Source: Enterococcus montenegrensis (GTDB lineage Bacteria > Bacillota > Bacilli > Lactobacillales > Enterococcaceae). From it: a stretch of 64,000 nucleotides of DNA. Made by a program: the position numbers and the translations under genes. The stretch lies in the NCBI RefSeq assembly GCF_029983095.1, contig NZ_CP120467.1, forward strand, positions 2,216,501 to 2,280,500. Reading direction: 5' to 3'. Every line of letters starts with the position of its first letter. Position 1 is the stretch's first letter. Below the pieces are notes generated by a model. It was not told where the DNA came from and did not search any database. It saw nothing but the letters and a program-made list of their open reading frames with translations. Positions 46,687-55,989 of this stretch are shown one piece after another.

Positions 46687-49330
46687 TAAATCACCCCTCC
46701 CACTGCATCAGCATCATTCTGCATTAAACGAGCTAATTCTATTTTCATTTTCTTCGCCATTTGACGAATAACCGAATCAGGCATATCTCCATAAACTGTT
46801 AAATGTAAATGGATTTCTTGATTTTCATTAGTTCCCACATTAGAACCACTAGCTTTCGTTTCATTGGCTAAATTGTTGTTTTCCACTTTTGATTTTAAGT
46901 TAACCGTTGGCAACTCAGTATTTTCAAATGGTAAGTTATCTAAAGAATTTTTTAACCTGGGACTAGTTTGGTCAATCCCTTCAATAATACCTAAGACGAC
47001 ATTTTTACCAATTAAATCCCGCATCAATCTAGAAGGTGAATGGATATTAAGTAAATTTTTAAGTCCACTAGTGATTGTTCCGGCTATATCACTGACTTTT
47101 TTCTTTAAATCTCCAAACTTTTCTTGGATTCCGTTAATCAATCCGTCAATAATATTTTTTCCAGTTTCAAATAAATTGATTTTTTTCAAATCATCAAAAA
47201 TATTTTTGACACGATTAACAGTATTTGATACCCCTCTTTTTAATTTCTCCCATGCGTTTTCAGCACCTAAAACGAGGTTATTTGCGGTATTAATTACATT
47301 AGTTTTTAATGTTTGCCAGGTATTAATTGCGCCATTTTTTAAATCAGTAGCTTTTTGCTTAATGCTATTCTTTAAGTTCTCCCACGCATTCACCGCACCG
47401 TTTTTTAAATCCGTAGCTCGTTGAATAGCACCAACTTTCATATTTTGAAAAGCCTGAATAGCGAAATTCTTTAAATCTGTAGCAAACGTTTTAACGCTTG
47501 TTACTAAATTAGTCCACCAACTTTTAACACCTATAACCATTTCGGAGATTTTTAAGATTCCCCAATCCTTAATACCATTGAAAATATTAACCAAAGTTTG
47601 ATACCATCCTGTAGCTATTCCAACTACAGAATCGACCAACATTGTTGTATATGTTGTAATAATTGTCTTGATAGAAAGCCAGATACTTCCTGCTGCTTCT
47701 ACTATATTATTCCAAATACCAACCATATTGTTTTTGGTCTCTTCCCAGCCCCCCGAAATCATAGAAGTAATGAAAAGAACTGGAGCGAGAATAATATTTT
47801 TAAGAATTTCAAAGGCATTTCCAGCAATTTCACTAATTTCTGAAAATATTGTAGTTAAACTTTCTTTAACGTTTGAAAAAGCATTGGCTATACCGTCAAC
47901 AAGTGGTCTAATATATGGCATAATCGTCTCAGAAAAAGAAGACCACAATTTGCTTGCAGTTTCTTTAATTCCTTCCCACAAATCACTGAACCATTGCTTT
48001 GTATCAGACCAAGCATCCTTAACTCCTTGAACTGCTAATTTTGCAGAATCAATAGTTCCTTGCCATAAATTACTAGCGGTACCTTTAATCCCTTGCCATA
48101 AGTCACCAAACCATTGTTTTGTATTAGACCAAGCATTTTTAACACCTTCGACTGCGGCAGAGGCTTTTTCCTTCGCGCCTTCCCAGAGACCTGAAAACCA
48201 TCCTTTGATGTTATTAAAAGTGACTTTAAAAAAGTCTGCAATTCCACCCCATATTTTCTTAGCCTCAGCGCTGATAGTATCCCAATTTTTATAAAGCATC
48301 ACACCTGCAGCAACCAACATTCCTATACCGATGATAATCAGACCTGTCGGACTCATTAAAAATGAAAAAGCAGTAGATAAAGATCCCACTGCTTTGGTAA
48401 TATTTGTGATTGTATTTGTTGCTGAGTTAATTGCAGCCACTGCGGTTAATGCGCCCACGACTCCGGAAATAATTGGAATTAACCATTCCGCATTATCGGA
48501 TAAAAAATTAAACGCATTCGAAATCCCTTCGATAATTGGTGGGATTTCTTTTGCGACAACTTTTAATCCATTTTCGAAAGCACTCCCGACTTTTGACAAA
48601 ATATCAGAAATACTTGTTCCACTTTTTGCTAATCCTTCGTTGATTTTATTGATAGATTCAGCAACTCCACGGGTAATAGCAGTTTTCATATTAGCGATAC
48701 CTGTTTTTATACCCGAAGTTGAATCTTTAGCAATTTTTTCTAGTGACTTGAGACCTCCACCACCATTTTTATTAAGATCTATCAACTTTTTAGTAAAATC
48801 TTCAACTGTTAATTCACCCTTACCAAAGGCTTCTTTCATGGCACTCATGCTCATTCCCGATTCTTTAGCCATTGCATTTAAAACAGGAGTTAGACCAGAA
48901 TTACGTAATGAGTTCCAAGTCTGTGCATCGAGCGGTCCATCCATTGGTAATTGCGATAACTGCATGATAGCGTTGTTAACCATATCAGTTGAACCTCCGA
49001 AACCTAGAATGGCATTATTTAGTCCAGAAAATACTTTTTGTCCTAAATCAATATCATCATACGTTGCGGTTAGTGCCGTCATTCCCTGAACAGCAGAGTC
49101 CAGCGGCGTCGGTAATCCACTAATTGATTTTTCAAGGTTTTTCATAGCCTTCTTTGTTTCCCCAGCTCTAAAACCCATATTTTCGAAAACACGATTTGAA
49201 TTATTTAATGTATCAACACGATTAATAGCCCCATCAACACTACTAGAAATCATTCCTAATCCCTTAGAAATAATTCTAGTTGCACCACTTGCAAGGAAGT
49301 TTCCAACAAAAGATGTCCAGATGCCTCCGA
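46686..49330 (-). pseudogene. Tail tape measure protein, N-terminally truncated
   Basis: From the ATG at 49253 there are 855 residues, with family sequence (INRVDTLNNSNRVFENMGF, LPTPLDSAVQGMTALTATYDD, FGGSTDMVNNAIMQLSQLP), membrane segments (~residues 255-320), Trp-rich repeats (WSDTKQWFSDLWEGIKE) and a C-terminal SPSRLMRDLIGKNV motif. The family sequence continues upstream as IWTSFVGNFLASGATRIISKGLG, in frame but without a start, and a stop lies at about 49376. The usual N-terminal helical region is missing, so this marks a deletion junction. Confidence 0.8.
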
Positions 49331-49376
49331 GAGAGCGGCTACCTTTATCCCCGGTACGACTATCAGTCCGATCATA

Positions 49377-49658
49377 TTACGCCCGACTTAACTAGTATGC
49401 GGAATCAGCCTAACGTTTCTAATGCGTTACGTCACTGGAGTGGCACTGCCCCACTCACGGTTGCCTAAGCATTAACCTAGCACGCATGCAACACGTCTTC
49501 TACTTCCGCCACAGTGACAAACCAGCAAGCCAGACACGCTTGTTTAATTTTCAGAAGGAGAAATCTGTCATGTCATGGTTGGTTGTCTGCTTGCTGGTTT
49601 CTTGATACTACTATTTTAGGCTATTGACTACCCGAAAAATTCCCAATTTATTCCCACA
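49377..49658. other. Junction region where the head genes are missing
   Basis: No gene of the expected packaging/head module is present. A long stem AAACCAGCAAGC(c)AGAC / GTCTGCTTGCTGGTTT spans 49519-49600. Its loop contains AGAAGGAG and a plus-strand 11-codon frame MSWLVVCLLVS ending in the stem. GC content is higher than in the surroundings between 49300 and 49560. Confidence 0.55.
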
Positions 49659-50066
49659 CTACATTCCTAGTTCGTCAGCAACTAACTGAAAGAAACTATT
49701 TCTCAAACGATATGCAGTATTCTTGCTGATATACAACTGCTGTGCCACACCTAGCAACGTCAACGTCGGTCTGCGTTTGAGATACAGCTCTTCGATGATC
49801 GTCTTCGTCTGTTCGTCCGACCGTTCCAGACACGCACGGATCACATCTCGATTGCGTTCTAAGTTGCAAAGCCTACAATCTGTGGCAATGGTGATTGCCA
49901 GTCGCTCTGTCACTGCGCTATTCACGCCCACACTTCTGATATCCGAGTTAAGATCTTTCTCCTTAAACGGATATCGCAGCTCTTCTTCTCGTTGCTTGAT
50001 GTATTCGTCTGTGCGGTAGTAGTCCGCTAAAATGTCTTTGATATAATTAAATGTTGATACTCTCAA
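49659..50066 (-). CDS. ArpU family late transcriptional regulator
   Basis: A 135-residue protein with a C-terminal sigma-region-4-like helix-turn-helix (RRPTLTLLGVAQQLYISKNTAYRLRNSFFQLVADELGM), as in ArpU/RinA-type activators of phage late genes. It is the last early gene, normally followed by the terminase genes, which are absent here. Confidence 0.85.
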   Translation of the reverse strand: MRVSTFNYIKDILADYYRTDEYIKQREEELRYPFKEKDLNSDIRSVGVNSAVTERLAITIATDCRLCNLERNRDVIRACLERSDEQTKTIIEELYLKRRPTLTLLGVAQQLYISKNTAYRLRNSFFQLVADELGM

Positions 50067-50234
50067 TCACTTGCCCTCCCACTTCCTGCGAATACGACCC
50101 ATTAATTCATTGATTTGTTTCATAGCCTTCTCAAATGGTTCGGACATCGATTTATAGGCTACAATTAACTTCCGCCGTTTTCGATGGATATATTGCGCTT
50201 TTAGCCGTGCTACTCGTCTGTGCCGATCATTCAT
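50067..50234 (-). CDS. Small basic phage protein
   Basis: 55 residues, very Arg/Lys-rich (MNDRHRRVARLKAQYIHRKRRK). GGAGGAGATAAACC precedes the ATG; overlaps neighbours by 1-4 bases. Function unknown. Confidence 0.65.
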   Translation of the reverse strand: MNDRHRRVARLKAQYIHRKRRKLIVAYKSMSEPFEKAMKQINELMGRIRRKWEGK

Positions 50235-50356
50235 GGTTTATCTCCTCCCAGCAACTTAATCACTTCCCGAATCTGCTCTTTCTGCCATTCCGTTAGATTA
50301 ACGGACGTGAGGATTAAATCTTTCAGGCGGTCGATTGCTATGTCGTTGTTGATCAT
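50231..50356 (-). CDS. Small phage protein
   Basis: 41 residues (MINNDIAIDRLKDLILTSVNL...). Translationally coupled to both neighbours by ATGA overlaps. Function unknown. Confidence 0.6.
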   Translation of the reverse strand: MINNDIAIDRLKDLILTSVNLTEWQKEQIREVIKLLGGDKP

Positions 50357-50535
50357 TGTTGTGCCTCCAACCATTTTTCTAAGTCTTTTATGAGTTCTTT
50401 TACTTTTGGTTTGCTAAGTGGTGCAGCTAGCAGTTCTCCTCTGACAGAAAAGGTAATAGTTTTGAACCTTTCCCCTTGGAATCGATCATCTATAACCAAA
50501 GGGTTTCTACCTCGAACCTCATAACTTTTTCTCAT
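50353..50535 (-). CDS. Phage protein of unknown function
   Basis: 60 residues (MRKSYEVRGRNPLVIDD... to KELIKDLEKWLEAQQ); overlaps the adjoining frames by 4 bases, part of the minus-strand early operon. Confidence 0.65.
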   Translation of the reverse strand: MRKSYEVRGRNPLVIDDRFQGERFKTITFSVRGELLAAPLSKPKVKELIKDLEKWLEAQQ

Positions 50536-50738
50536 TCCGCTACCTCCGCCCAGCCAAGCTCACATCTCAGTCCGTTCTTTAAGTTCAGCAATTCATCTTT
50601 ACATGCAATCCGAATGCTTTGTTTTATCAAAACGTTCGGATCAGAGATACGTCCAAAACTTTCATACCACGCTATGTCTTTTTCAAGTACAGCTATTCGT
50701 TTGTTTATTATGTTTAAGCATTTTGATGATTCCCTCAT
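50532..50738 (-). CDS. Phage protein of unknown function
   Basis: 68 residues, starting MRESSKCLNIINKRI at 50738 behind GGAGGTAGCGGA. No recognised domain. Confidence 0.65.
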   Translation of the reverse strand: MRESSKCLNIINKRIAVLEKDIAWYESFGRISDPNVLIKQSIRIACKDELLNLKNGLRCELGWAEVAE

Positions 50739-50944
50739 TCCGCTACCTCCAATTTCCGTCCACACCAAGGGCAATAGTTAACTTCTAGCTTTCTAAAATC
50801 CTCACTAACAGGCGCTCCGGCGTATCCTTGATAGCGTTGAGTAATTTCTATTGATTTATTGCCAATCTTCCACTGTCCACCCAAATCATCAGTTCGGTAA
50901 AATCCGTGTGGGTAATTGCACATTGCGCATCCTTCTTTAGTCAT
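50735..50944 (-). CDS. Phage zinc-ribbon-like protein
   Basis: 69 residues with two Cys pairs, CAMC near the N-terminus and CPWC near the C-terminus (VNYCPWCGRKL), giving a four-Cys zinc site. Function unknown; common in early phage operons. Confidence 0.7.
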   Translation of the reverse strand: MTKEGCAMCNYPHGFYRTDDLGGQWKIGNKSIEITQRYQGYAGAPVSEDFRKLEVNYCPWCGRKLEVAE

Positions 50945-51159
50945 TCTGCTTCCTCCTCGACTGGGTAATCTTTGATAATCACAATTTCTCTACGGTTAAC
51001 AGCCTCAATTTCGCCATTTTTAAGCCAAGCTATATTAATTGGAAAATCTGGGTCATTAGTTAACTCTTCGATAGTCCCTACATCACCAATATCAGCGCTC
51101 AATCCTCCGTCAAGCTTTCTTACTAATTCCACGGTTTGACCTACTTTAAAGTCTGTCAT
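50941..51159 (-). CDS. Small SH3-like phage protein
   Basis: 72 residues, beta-rich (FKVGQTVELVRKLDG, GDVGTIEEL), resembling a KOW/SH3-like barrel. Part of the overlapping early operon. Function unknown. Confidence 0.65.
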   Translation of the reverse strand: MTDFKVGQTVELVRKLDGGLSADIGDVGTIEELTNDPDFPINIAWLKNGEIEAVNRREIVIIKDYPVEEEAE

Positions 51160-51503
51160 ACTTCCTCCACACTCCCCTCAACCAACGTAGCGACTGCCTC
51201 GGCTTTGGATTTGTCGGTGAACGTCATCCATAGCGGTTCTTCTGTCGTCCAAACAGGGATGATCGTATTGGTAACGAACGATTCTAAGCCGATATGGTCT
51301 TTGCTTTTAACCACCCACCGCTTCGGCTTGACGGTGTAGCCGTTAGCCCAAGCTCGTTCATAAATTAGCGTTCTTTGTTTCCAAGTTCTTTTCCCATGCA
51401 TTTCAGAATAAGTTGTTTTATCTTTTGCTGTTCTCACACGTCCTAAGTTACTGATTTCATATAACCCTTCATATCCGGTTATTTCTTTCCATACTTCATT
51501 CAT
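51156..51503 (-). CDS. NUMOD4 motif fused to a DUF1642-like protein
   Basis: 115 residues. Residues ~1-25 (EVWKEITGYEGLYEISNLGRVR) are a NUMOD4 motif of HNH homing endonucleases. The C-terminal part (GYTVKPKRWVVKSKDH, LWMTFTDKSKAEAVATLVEG) looks like DUF1642, an unrelated phage protein. This looks like a recombination product of an HNH gene and a DUF1642 gene. Start at MNEVWKEI (51503). Confidence 0.65.
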   Translation of the reverse strand: MNEVWKEITGYEGLYEISNLGRVRTAKDKTTYSEMHGKRTWKQRTLIYERAWANGYTVKPKRWVVKSKDHIGLESFVTNTIIPVWTTEEPLWMTFTDKSKAEAVATLVEGSVEEV

Positions 51504-51514
51504 ACTTAACCACC

Positions 51515-52000
51515 TCAAAACGGAAGTGAATCATCATTGATGTCGATTGTCGTAGCTCCAAATTCATTCATCGGATTTACTCCTAAATTCATCTGGGAGG
51601 CGTTTTGGTTGTTTCGAGTGTAATTATTCGTTTGATTATTCGAAACGTCTGTATCGCGTGTATTTTGGCTAGAATTACTATTCTTGCTTTCTAGCAACTG
51701 AAAATTCTCCGCAACAACTTCTGTCACGTATACGCGCTGACCTTGCTGATTTTCATAATTCCGCGTTTGAATACGGCCGGTAACACCTAGCAGCGTTCCT
51801 TTGCGGGCATAATTTGCTAAAGTTTCAGCTGGTTTACGCCAGATTACGCAATTGATAAAATCTGCTTCACGCTCACCGCTTTGGTTCGTGAAATTACGAT
51901 TTACTGCTAAAGTAAAGGTCGCGACTGCTTGACCGTTTCCTGTATATTTGAGGTCAGGGTCTTTAGTTAGACGCCCGACTAGAACTACGTTGTTAATCAT
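51515..52000 (-). CDS. ssb: Single-stranded DNA-binding protein
   Basis: 161 residues with the OB fold ([47 protein letters not shown]), a Gln/Asn-rich linker and the acidic tip DDSLPF for partner binding. Phage replication; overlaps the DnaD-like gene by 4 bases. Confidence 0.95.
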   Translation of the reverse strand: MINNVVLVGRLTKDPDLKYTGNGQAVATFTLAVNRNFTNQSGEREADFINCVIWRKPAETLANYARKGTLLGVTGRIQTRNYENQQGQRVYVTEVVAENFQLLESKNSNSSQNTRDTDVSNNQTNNYTRNNQNASQMNLGVNPMNEFGATTIDINDDSLPF

Positions 52001-52920
52001 TTATCTTCCTCCTCGTTATCTGTGAAGAATTCATTCATCATTTTTTCTATTTCAGCTTTTCTTGATGGATCACTTCCTGTTGATCGTAAATTCCAATTTG
52101 GCATTTCCTCATGCTTGACTGGCGATTTAACCCAATTGTTTTGAGCGTTAACTCTTTTTACAGCCTGTTTTTGATTTAAATAACTTTCAAATTTCGTACC
52201 AAACAACGTCTCTGGCCGAAGATACTGTGACATATTAGCGTCGTCGAGCCATTCAGCAGTTTTGATGTCAATAACTTTTTTGAAATCATCTACGTTGAAC
52301 CCCTCGGCTAATCTAGCCCGAATCTTGGTCTGTGTTGCTTTTGTGGTAGCTTTAAAATTTGACTTAGCTTTTTGATTTAAGTAGTCAACAACTTCGTTAC
52401 ATAATTTTGTAAAAATGGATGCACTGTCGGATTTATCCGACTTAGTATTCTTTATCTCTTTCTCTATCTCTATCTCTAACTCTAACTCTGGTGGACGTTT
52501 TCCAGACAATGTCTGGACATTGTCCTCCTTCGAACGTTGAAGCCTTTTCTGCCGAGCTGCTTCTGTCTCTGTCCCAACCATTTCATTTAGTTGGTTCATG
52601 TATATTTCGCCACTGTCTAACATTTGGATTAGTCCGATTTTTTGAAATAAATCCATTGCTACCTTAACTGTATCTGCTTTAGAATTTGTTAACTTAGCTA
52701 ATGATTCAGGATCATAAGGAATCATCATATTCCCAACATTACGAACGAGCAGGCCTTCTGTTTTTAATGATTTAAGACAAAGTTTTAGATAGAACAAGCA
52801 ATATTCTTTGCCATTAGGTTGCTCTTCAAGCCACTCGATTGTATCTTCTTCGAAAAAATCTTCTTTCAACTTGAGCCAGTAATATCGTTTCTTTTGCTTA
52901 TCTGACAAATGTGAGACCAC
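51997..52920 (-). CDS. Phage replisome organiser / DnaD-like replication protein
   Basis: 307 residues: N-terminal replisome-organiser winged helix ([21 protein letters not shown]), linker, and a DnaD-type C-terminal domain ([38 protein letters not shown]). Probably recruits host helicase to the phage origin. Confidence 0.85.
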   Translation of the reverse strand: MVSHLSDKQKKRYYWLKLKEDFFEEDTIEWLEEQPNGKEYCLFYLKLCLKSLKTEGLLVRNVGNMMIPYDPESLAKLTNSKADTVKVAMDLFQKIGLIQMLDSGEIYMNQLNEMVGTETEAARQKRLQRSKEDNVQTLSGKRPPELELEIEIEKEIKNTKSDKSDSASIFTKLCNEVVDYLNQKAKSNFKATTKATQTKIRARLAEGFNVDDFKKVIDIKTAEWLDDANMSQYLRPETLFGTKFESYLNQKQAVKRVNAQNNWVKSPVKHEEMPNWNLRSTGSDPSRKAEIEKMMNEFFTDNEEEDK

Positions 52921-52935
52921 CCTTTCTCGACTATT

Positions 52936-53577
52936 TCATCCACCTATTCTTAATTTTTTTCTTTCTTCATCATTCAATTTCACGAGAATAATGCGATACT
53001 TTTTAAAGAAGTCAGTTAATCCTATTGTGTGCTGCTCTGTATGGTGGCACCGACATAATGCCATAAATCTAAAATCAGAATGGTTAATTTTTCTCCTGTT
53101 TCTACCCATACCTACAGCATCCACATGTGCTATATCTGCTTGCTCCATACAAATGCAGCAACGGCGATATTTTAAACATTGATAAAACCATGAATTTTCA
53201 TCTAGCAAATAGTTATAAACTTTAGGAAGTGGAACGTTATTTGAAATAACAAACTCTATTAAAAAATCAATCCATTTTTTTGCGTCAGATTTAGTCGCTT
53301 TATGATGTTCAAACCAGACGCCGCTTAATGCCTCATAGTAGTATTTCAAATCTATCTTTGACCAATAAGGATACTCACCTTGCCAACGCGCCACATCAGC
53401 GATTAAGGCGTGTGATAGCGCATTTTGTTTAGCGGAGATTCCTCGATTATCTAATGCAGCTACTTCCAAATAGTTATCCTCTCCGTTGGCTAGTAGATGT
53501 AAGTATTCTTGATTGAATGCTTCTTCAAGTTCAATTGTTATTTTTCTGCCATCCGCGGATAGCAATTTCCCCATCAT
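52936..53577 (-). CDS. Putative HNHc nuclease of phage recombination module
   Basis: 213 residues. The C-terminal half has paired Cys (RCCICMEQADIAHVDAVG) and LCRCHHTEQHTIG, as in the 'putative HNHc nuclease' family found beside Erf-type recombinases. Overlaps the DUF1351 gene by 4 bases. Confidence 0.8.
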   Translation of the reverse strand: MMGKLLSADGRKITIELEEAFNQEYLHLLANGEDNYLEVAALDNRGISAKQNALSHALIADVARWQGEYPYWSKIDLKYYYEALSGVWFEHHKATKSDAKKWIDFLIEFVISNNVPLPKVYNYLLDENSWFYQCLKYRRCCICMEQADIAHVDAVGMGRNRRKINHSDFRFMALCRCHHTEQHTIGLTDFFKKYRIILVKLNDEERKKLRIGG

Positions 53578-54557
53578 TGCACCGGCACCACACTAATACC
53601 ATTTTCTACGAGGTACTCATTTAAGTTTGCCAATTTTTGGCGACTTGCGGTTAATCGAAGGGTTACTGTCATCGTTTGATTGTCATATGTTTCTATCTCC
53701 GGCGCTAGCGGCTCATTGTTTGCTGTTTGGATTAATTCACCGGTTTCAGGATCAACCAAGGACCCTTGATCCGTTTCAACTGCTTTTTTTCGTTCCATTT
53801 CGGCAATGGCCGCACCATATTCAGCTTGTTTCCGCTGGCGTTCTGCCTCTGCTTCTTTTTCCTCTTGTTCTCGACGGCGTTTATCTTCCACTGCGTGTTT
53901 AATTTTTTCTCGGATATCGGCCACTGACCAGCCTTGGTCAATTAAATCTGACCATGCATAGGGATCTAGCCCAGCAATTTCAGCGTAATCCGTGATAGTT
54001 GCCTTATCAGCGGCTATTTGACTTCTTTGCATTGCTACAATCTTCATCTTGTCGTGAATTTCATCAAGGATCTTACCTTTCACTTCGCCTTTTGATGTGA
54101 ACGCTGCTTTAGTTAACCAAGTCGTACTAATTTCAATAGATTCGGGTTCGACGTTAAGCGGTTCAGCAATTTTTAACATCTCTTCTTTTATTTTTTCAAA
54201 GCGCACTGCTTTTTCTGATTCTTCAAATTGAGTAATTCCCGAGCCGATTTCGTCAGATACATCTTTGATTCGTCCAACGTAGCCTTTCATCTTCTCTTCA
54301 AACGCTAACAATGGTTGGGTGTAATCTGCTTTAATCACCTTTCGGCGGTCTTCTAGTGTTTTTGCCATCTTATTAAGATCAGCACGCGCTTTTTTTGCCT
54401 CTGGAATATTTTCATCAGTAAACACTTGGGTCCCATAGTGATCCGTAACTTTAGAAATTAATTCGTCCAACATTTCCTCATTTTGGATGGTAATTTTAGA
54501 TGGTGTGTAATTAACTTCAAATTGCATATCTTGGGTAATTAGTGCGTTTTCTGTCAT
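53574..54557 (-). CDS. DUF1351 family phage protein
   Basis: 327 residues from MTENALITQDMQ; coiled-coil helical N-terminal two-thirds, highly charged middle (about 215-260). DUF1351 proteins accompany Erf/RecT recombinases; role unknown. Confidence 0.82.
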   Translation of the reverse strand: MTENALITQDMQFEVNYTPSKITIQNEEMLDELISKVTDHYGTQVFTDENIPEAKKARADLNKMAKTLEDRRKVIKADYTQPLLAFEEKMKGYVGRIKDVSDEIGSGITQFEESEKAVRFEKIKEEMLKIAEPLNVEPESIEISTTWLTKAAFTSKGEVKGKILDEIHDKMKIVAMQRSQIAADKATITDYAEIAGLDPYAWSDLIDQGWSVADIREKIKHAVEDKRRREQEEKEAEAERQRKQAEYGAAIAEMERKKAVETDQGSLVDPETGELIQTANNEPLAPEIETYDNQTMTVTLRLTASRQKLANLNEYLVENGISVVPVQ

Positions 54558-55270
54558 TGTCGTTGCCCCCATTGAATATTATTTGTAGGATTTTGGTTTG
54601 TCTGCTGTTCATTTTGAAGTCGTTTAGCATAAGCTTTTTTCCATTTTTGTAAGATCAGCAAGGCATTGCCAAAATCAACTTCCGTCATTTTATTAATTTC
54701 CTTAGTAAATCCAGATTCAGCCTTCAATTGCCCTAAAACTTGTGCTGGATTAGAGTTAGACATTGACGCTACAGTGTGAATTAAATCCTCTACTGTTTTT
54801 ACTTGTTCTTCATCAATATTTTTAGGCGGTTGTAACGGTTTTTTTCCTTCACTTTCCGGGTCATCCCCCGTGGGAATTAAGAAAAGTGTGGTCAAAGCAT
54901 ATTTAAGAGCTCCTGTTTTAGCTTTATAAACCGCTTTATCACCGAAATCCTGACCATCGCCAAATCCTGTAAATTGTATTGACTCCCCAGACTCAGCATC
55001 AAAAATAGTAAATTGTACTTCTAAAGTCACTAATTGCTGAACACCATTTCTCCCCTGCAATTCGGATTTATTTCTACTTAGTTCGCTAGAAATTAAAACT
55101 AAATCTCTATCTGACATTTCTTTTCTAACGACGTCTTTAATATCGCTTTCCAAAGCATAGTCGTAATTTTGCTTATCGTTGTGTCCATTCTTCGGAATAC
55201 GCTCAACTACAGCGGTAATTTCTACTAATTTAGTTAAAAGACTTTTTTGTTCCCGAGCTATTTCTGCCAT
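54554..55270 (-). CDS. erf: ERF family single-strand annealing recombinase
   Basis: 238 residues; ERF domain pattern GVQQLVTLEVQFTIFDAESGESI and GDGQDFGDKAVYKAKTGALKYALTTLFLIPTGDDPE. Start at MAEIAREQKS (55270) behind GGAGGGTTAATT; the longer upstream frame runs into the HNH gene. Anneals ssDNA during phage recombination. Confidence 0.88.
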   Translation of the reverse strand: MAEIAREQKSLLTKLVEITAVVERIPKNGHNDKQNYDYALESDIKDVVRKEMSDRDLVLISSELSRNKSELQGRNGVQQLVTLEVQFTIFDAESGESIQFTGFGDGQDFGDKAVYKAKTGALKYALTTLFLIPTGDDPESEGKKPLQPPKNIDEEQVKTVEDLIHTVASMSNSNPAQVLGQLKAESGFTKEINKMTEVDFGNALLILQKWKKAYAKRLQNEQQTNQNPTNNIQWGQRQ

Positions 55271-55343
55271 AATTAACCCTCCTATGCTATAATTAGGTAA
55301 ATAGTTTTTCTTGTGCGACTTTCTACTTGCCGGTGGAAGTCCA

Positions 55344-55862
55344 TTAGCTGCCATTGTGCAGCTTTTTTCGTTTCAACAAATATTGTTTGTAAACACCTCC
55401 AAAGGAATTAATTCTTTTGGATGCCCAATCTGCTGATTTATAAAAATATCTTGAACATTCTCTACAAGATATAAATTCCTTTTTTTCTCCGGTTTCTTGA
55501 TTAATGCATAAAACTGGTATCTCATTTTTTATCAATCCACTAGTATTTATTTTTATTAGTCCATTTTTAATGGCATGTAGATTATTTTCTCTCGTTGTGC
55601 ACCATTCCAAATTACCTACAGTATTATTTGTTTTAATTCCATCGATGTGGTTTACAAATTGTCTTTTTGAATCATTAGGTAAAAAAGCAATCGCAACTAA
55701 CCGATGTATGAAGATATGTTTCATTGATCCTTCTTTATAAAGATTCACATAGGCGTATCCGTTTTTATTGATTATTGGTTTAAGCTGCCTTCCGTGTTTG
55801 TTTATCACATTTCCGCTATTACTAATTTGATAACTTTCGTATCCTTCAATCGGTTTCCACAT
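55344..55862 (-). CDS. Homing-type HNH endonuclease with NUMOD4
   Basis: 172 residues: NUMOD4 (MWKPIEGYESYQISNSGNV), HNH core (IHRLVAIAFLPN, FVNHIDGIKTNNTVGNLEWCT, NN) and a NUMOD1-like DNA-binding end. A free-standing selfish endonuclease inserted between the ORF at 55846 and erf, in an otherwise tightly packed operon. Confidence 0.88.
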   Translation of the reverse strand: MWKPIEGYESYQISNSGNVINKHGRQLKPIINKNGYAYVNLYKEGSMKHIFIHRLVAIAFLPNDSKRQFVNHIDGIKTNNTVGNLEWCTTRENNLHAIKNGLIKINTSGLIKNEIPVLCINQETGEKKEFISCRECSRYFYKSADWASKRINSFGGVYKQYLLKRKKLHNGS

Positions 55863-55989
55863 AAATTTCTCGACACCTCGCTTTTTTCATGCGTTCGATA
55901 TTTTGGCGGGTTTTGATAGTTAAATAATTTGCTCGCCACCAACGATCAGCGATTATTTTGCCAATTTTTAAAGCTTCGGCTCTATTCAT
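55846..55989 (-). CDS. Small phage protein
   Basis: 47 residues (MNRAEALKIGKIIADRWWRANYL...). Overlaps the Rha-like gene by 8 bases upstream and the HNH gene by 17 bases downstream. Function unknown; the HNH insertion may have replaced its original C-terminus. Confidence 0.55.
   Translation of the reverse strand: MNRAEALKIGKIIADRWWRANYLTIKTRQNIERMKKARCREIYVETD

Noticed and set aside
38415..49253. Prophage remnant as a tailocin (phage-tail bacteriocin)
   Set aside because: Major tail protein, tail terminator and the N-terminal part of the tape measure are missing, so a tail tube cannot be built from these genes.
49280..49468. Plus-strand frame of 62 codons at the prophage deletion junction
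   Set aside because: No ribosome binding site, antisense to the tape-measure remnant, unusual composition; treated as a shadow frame.
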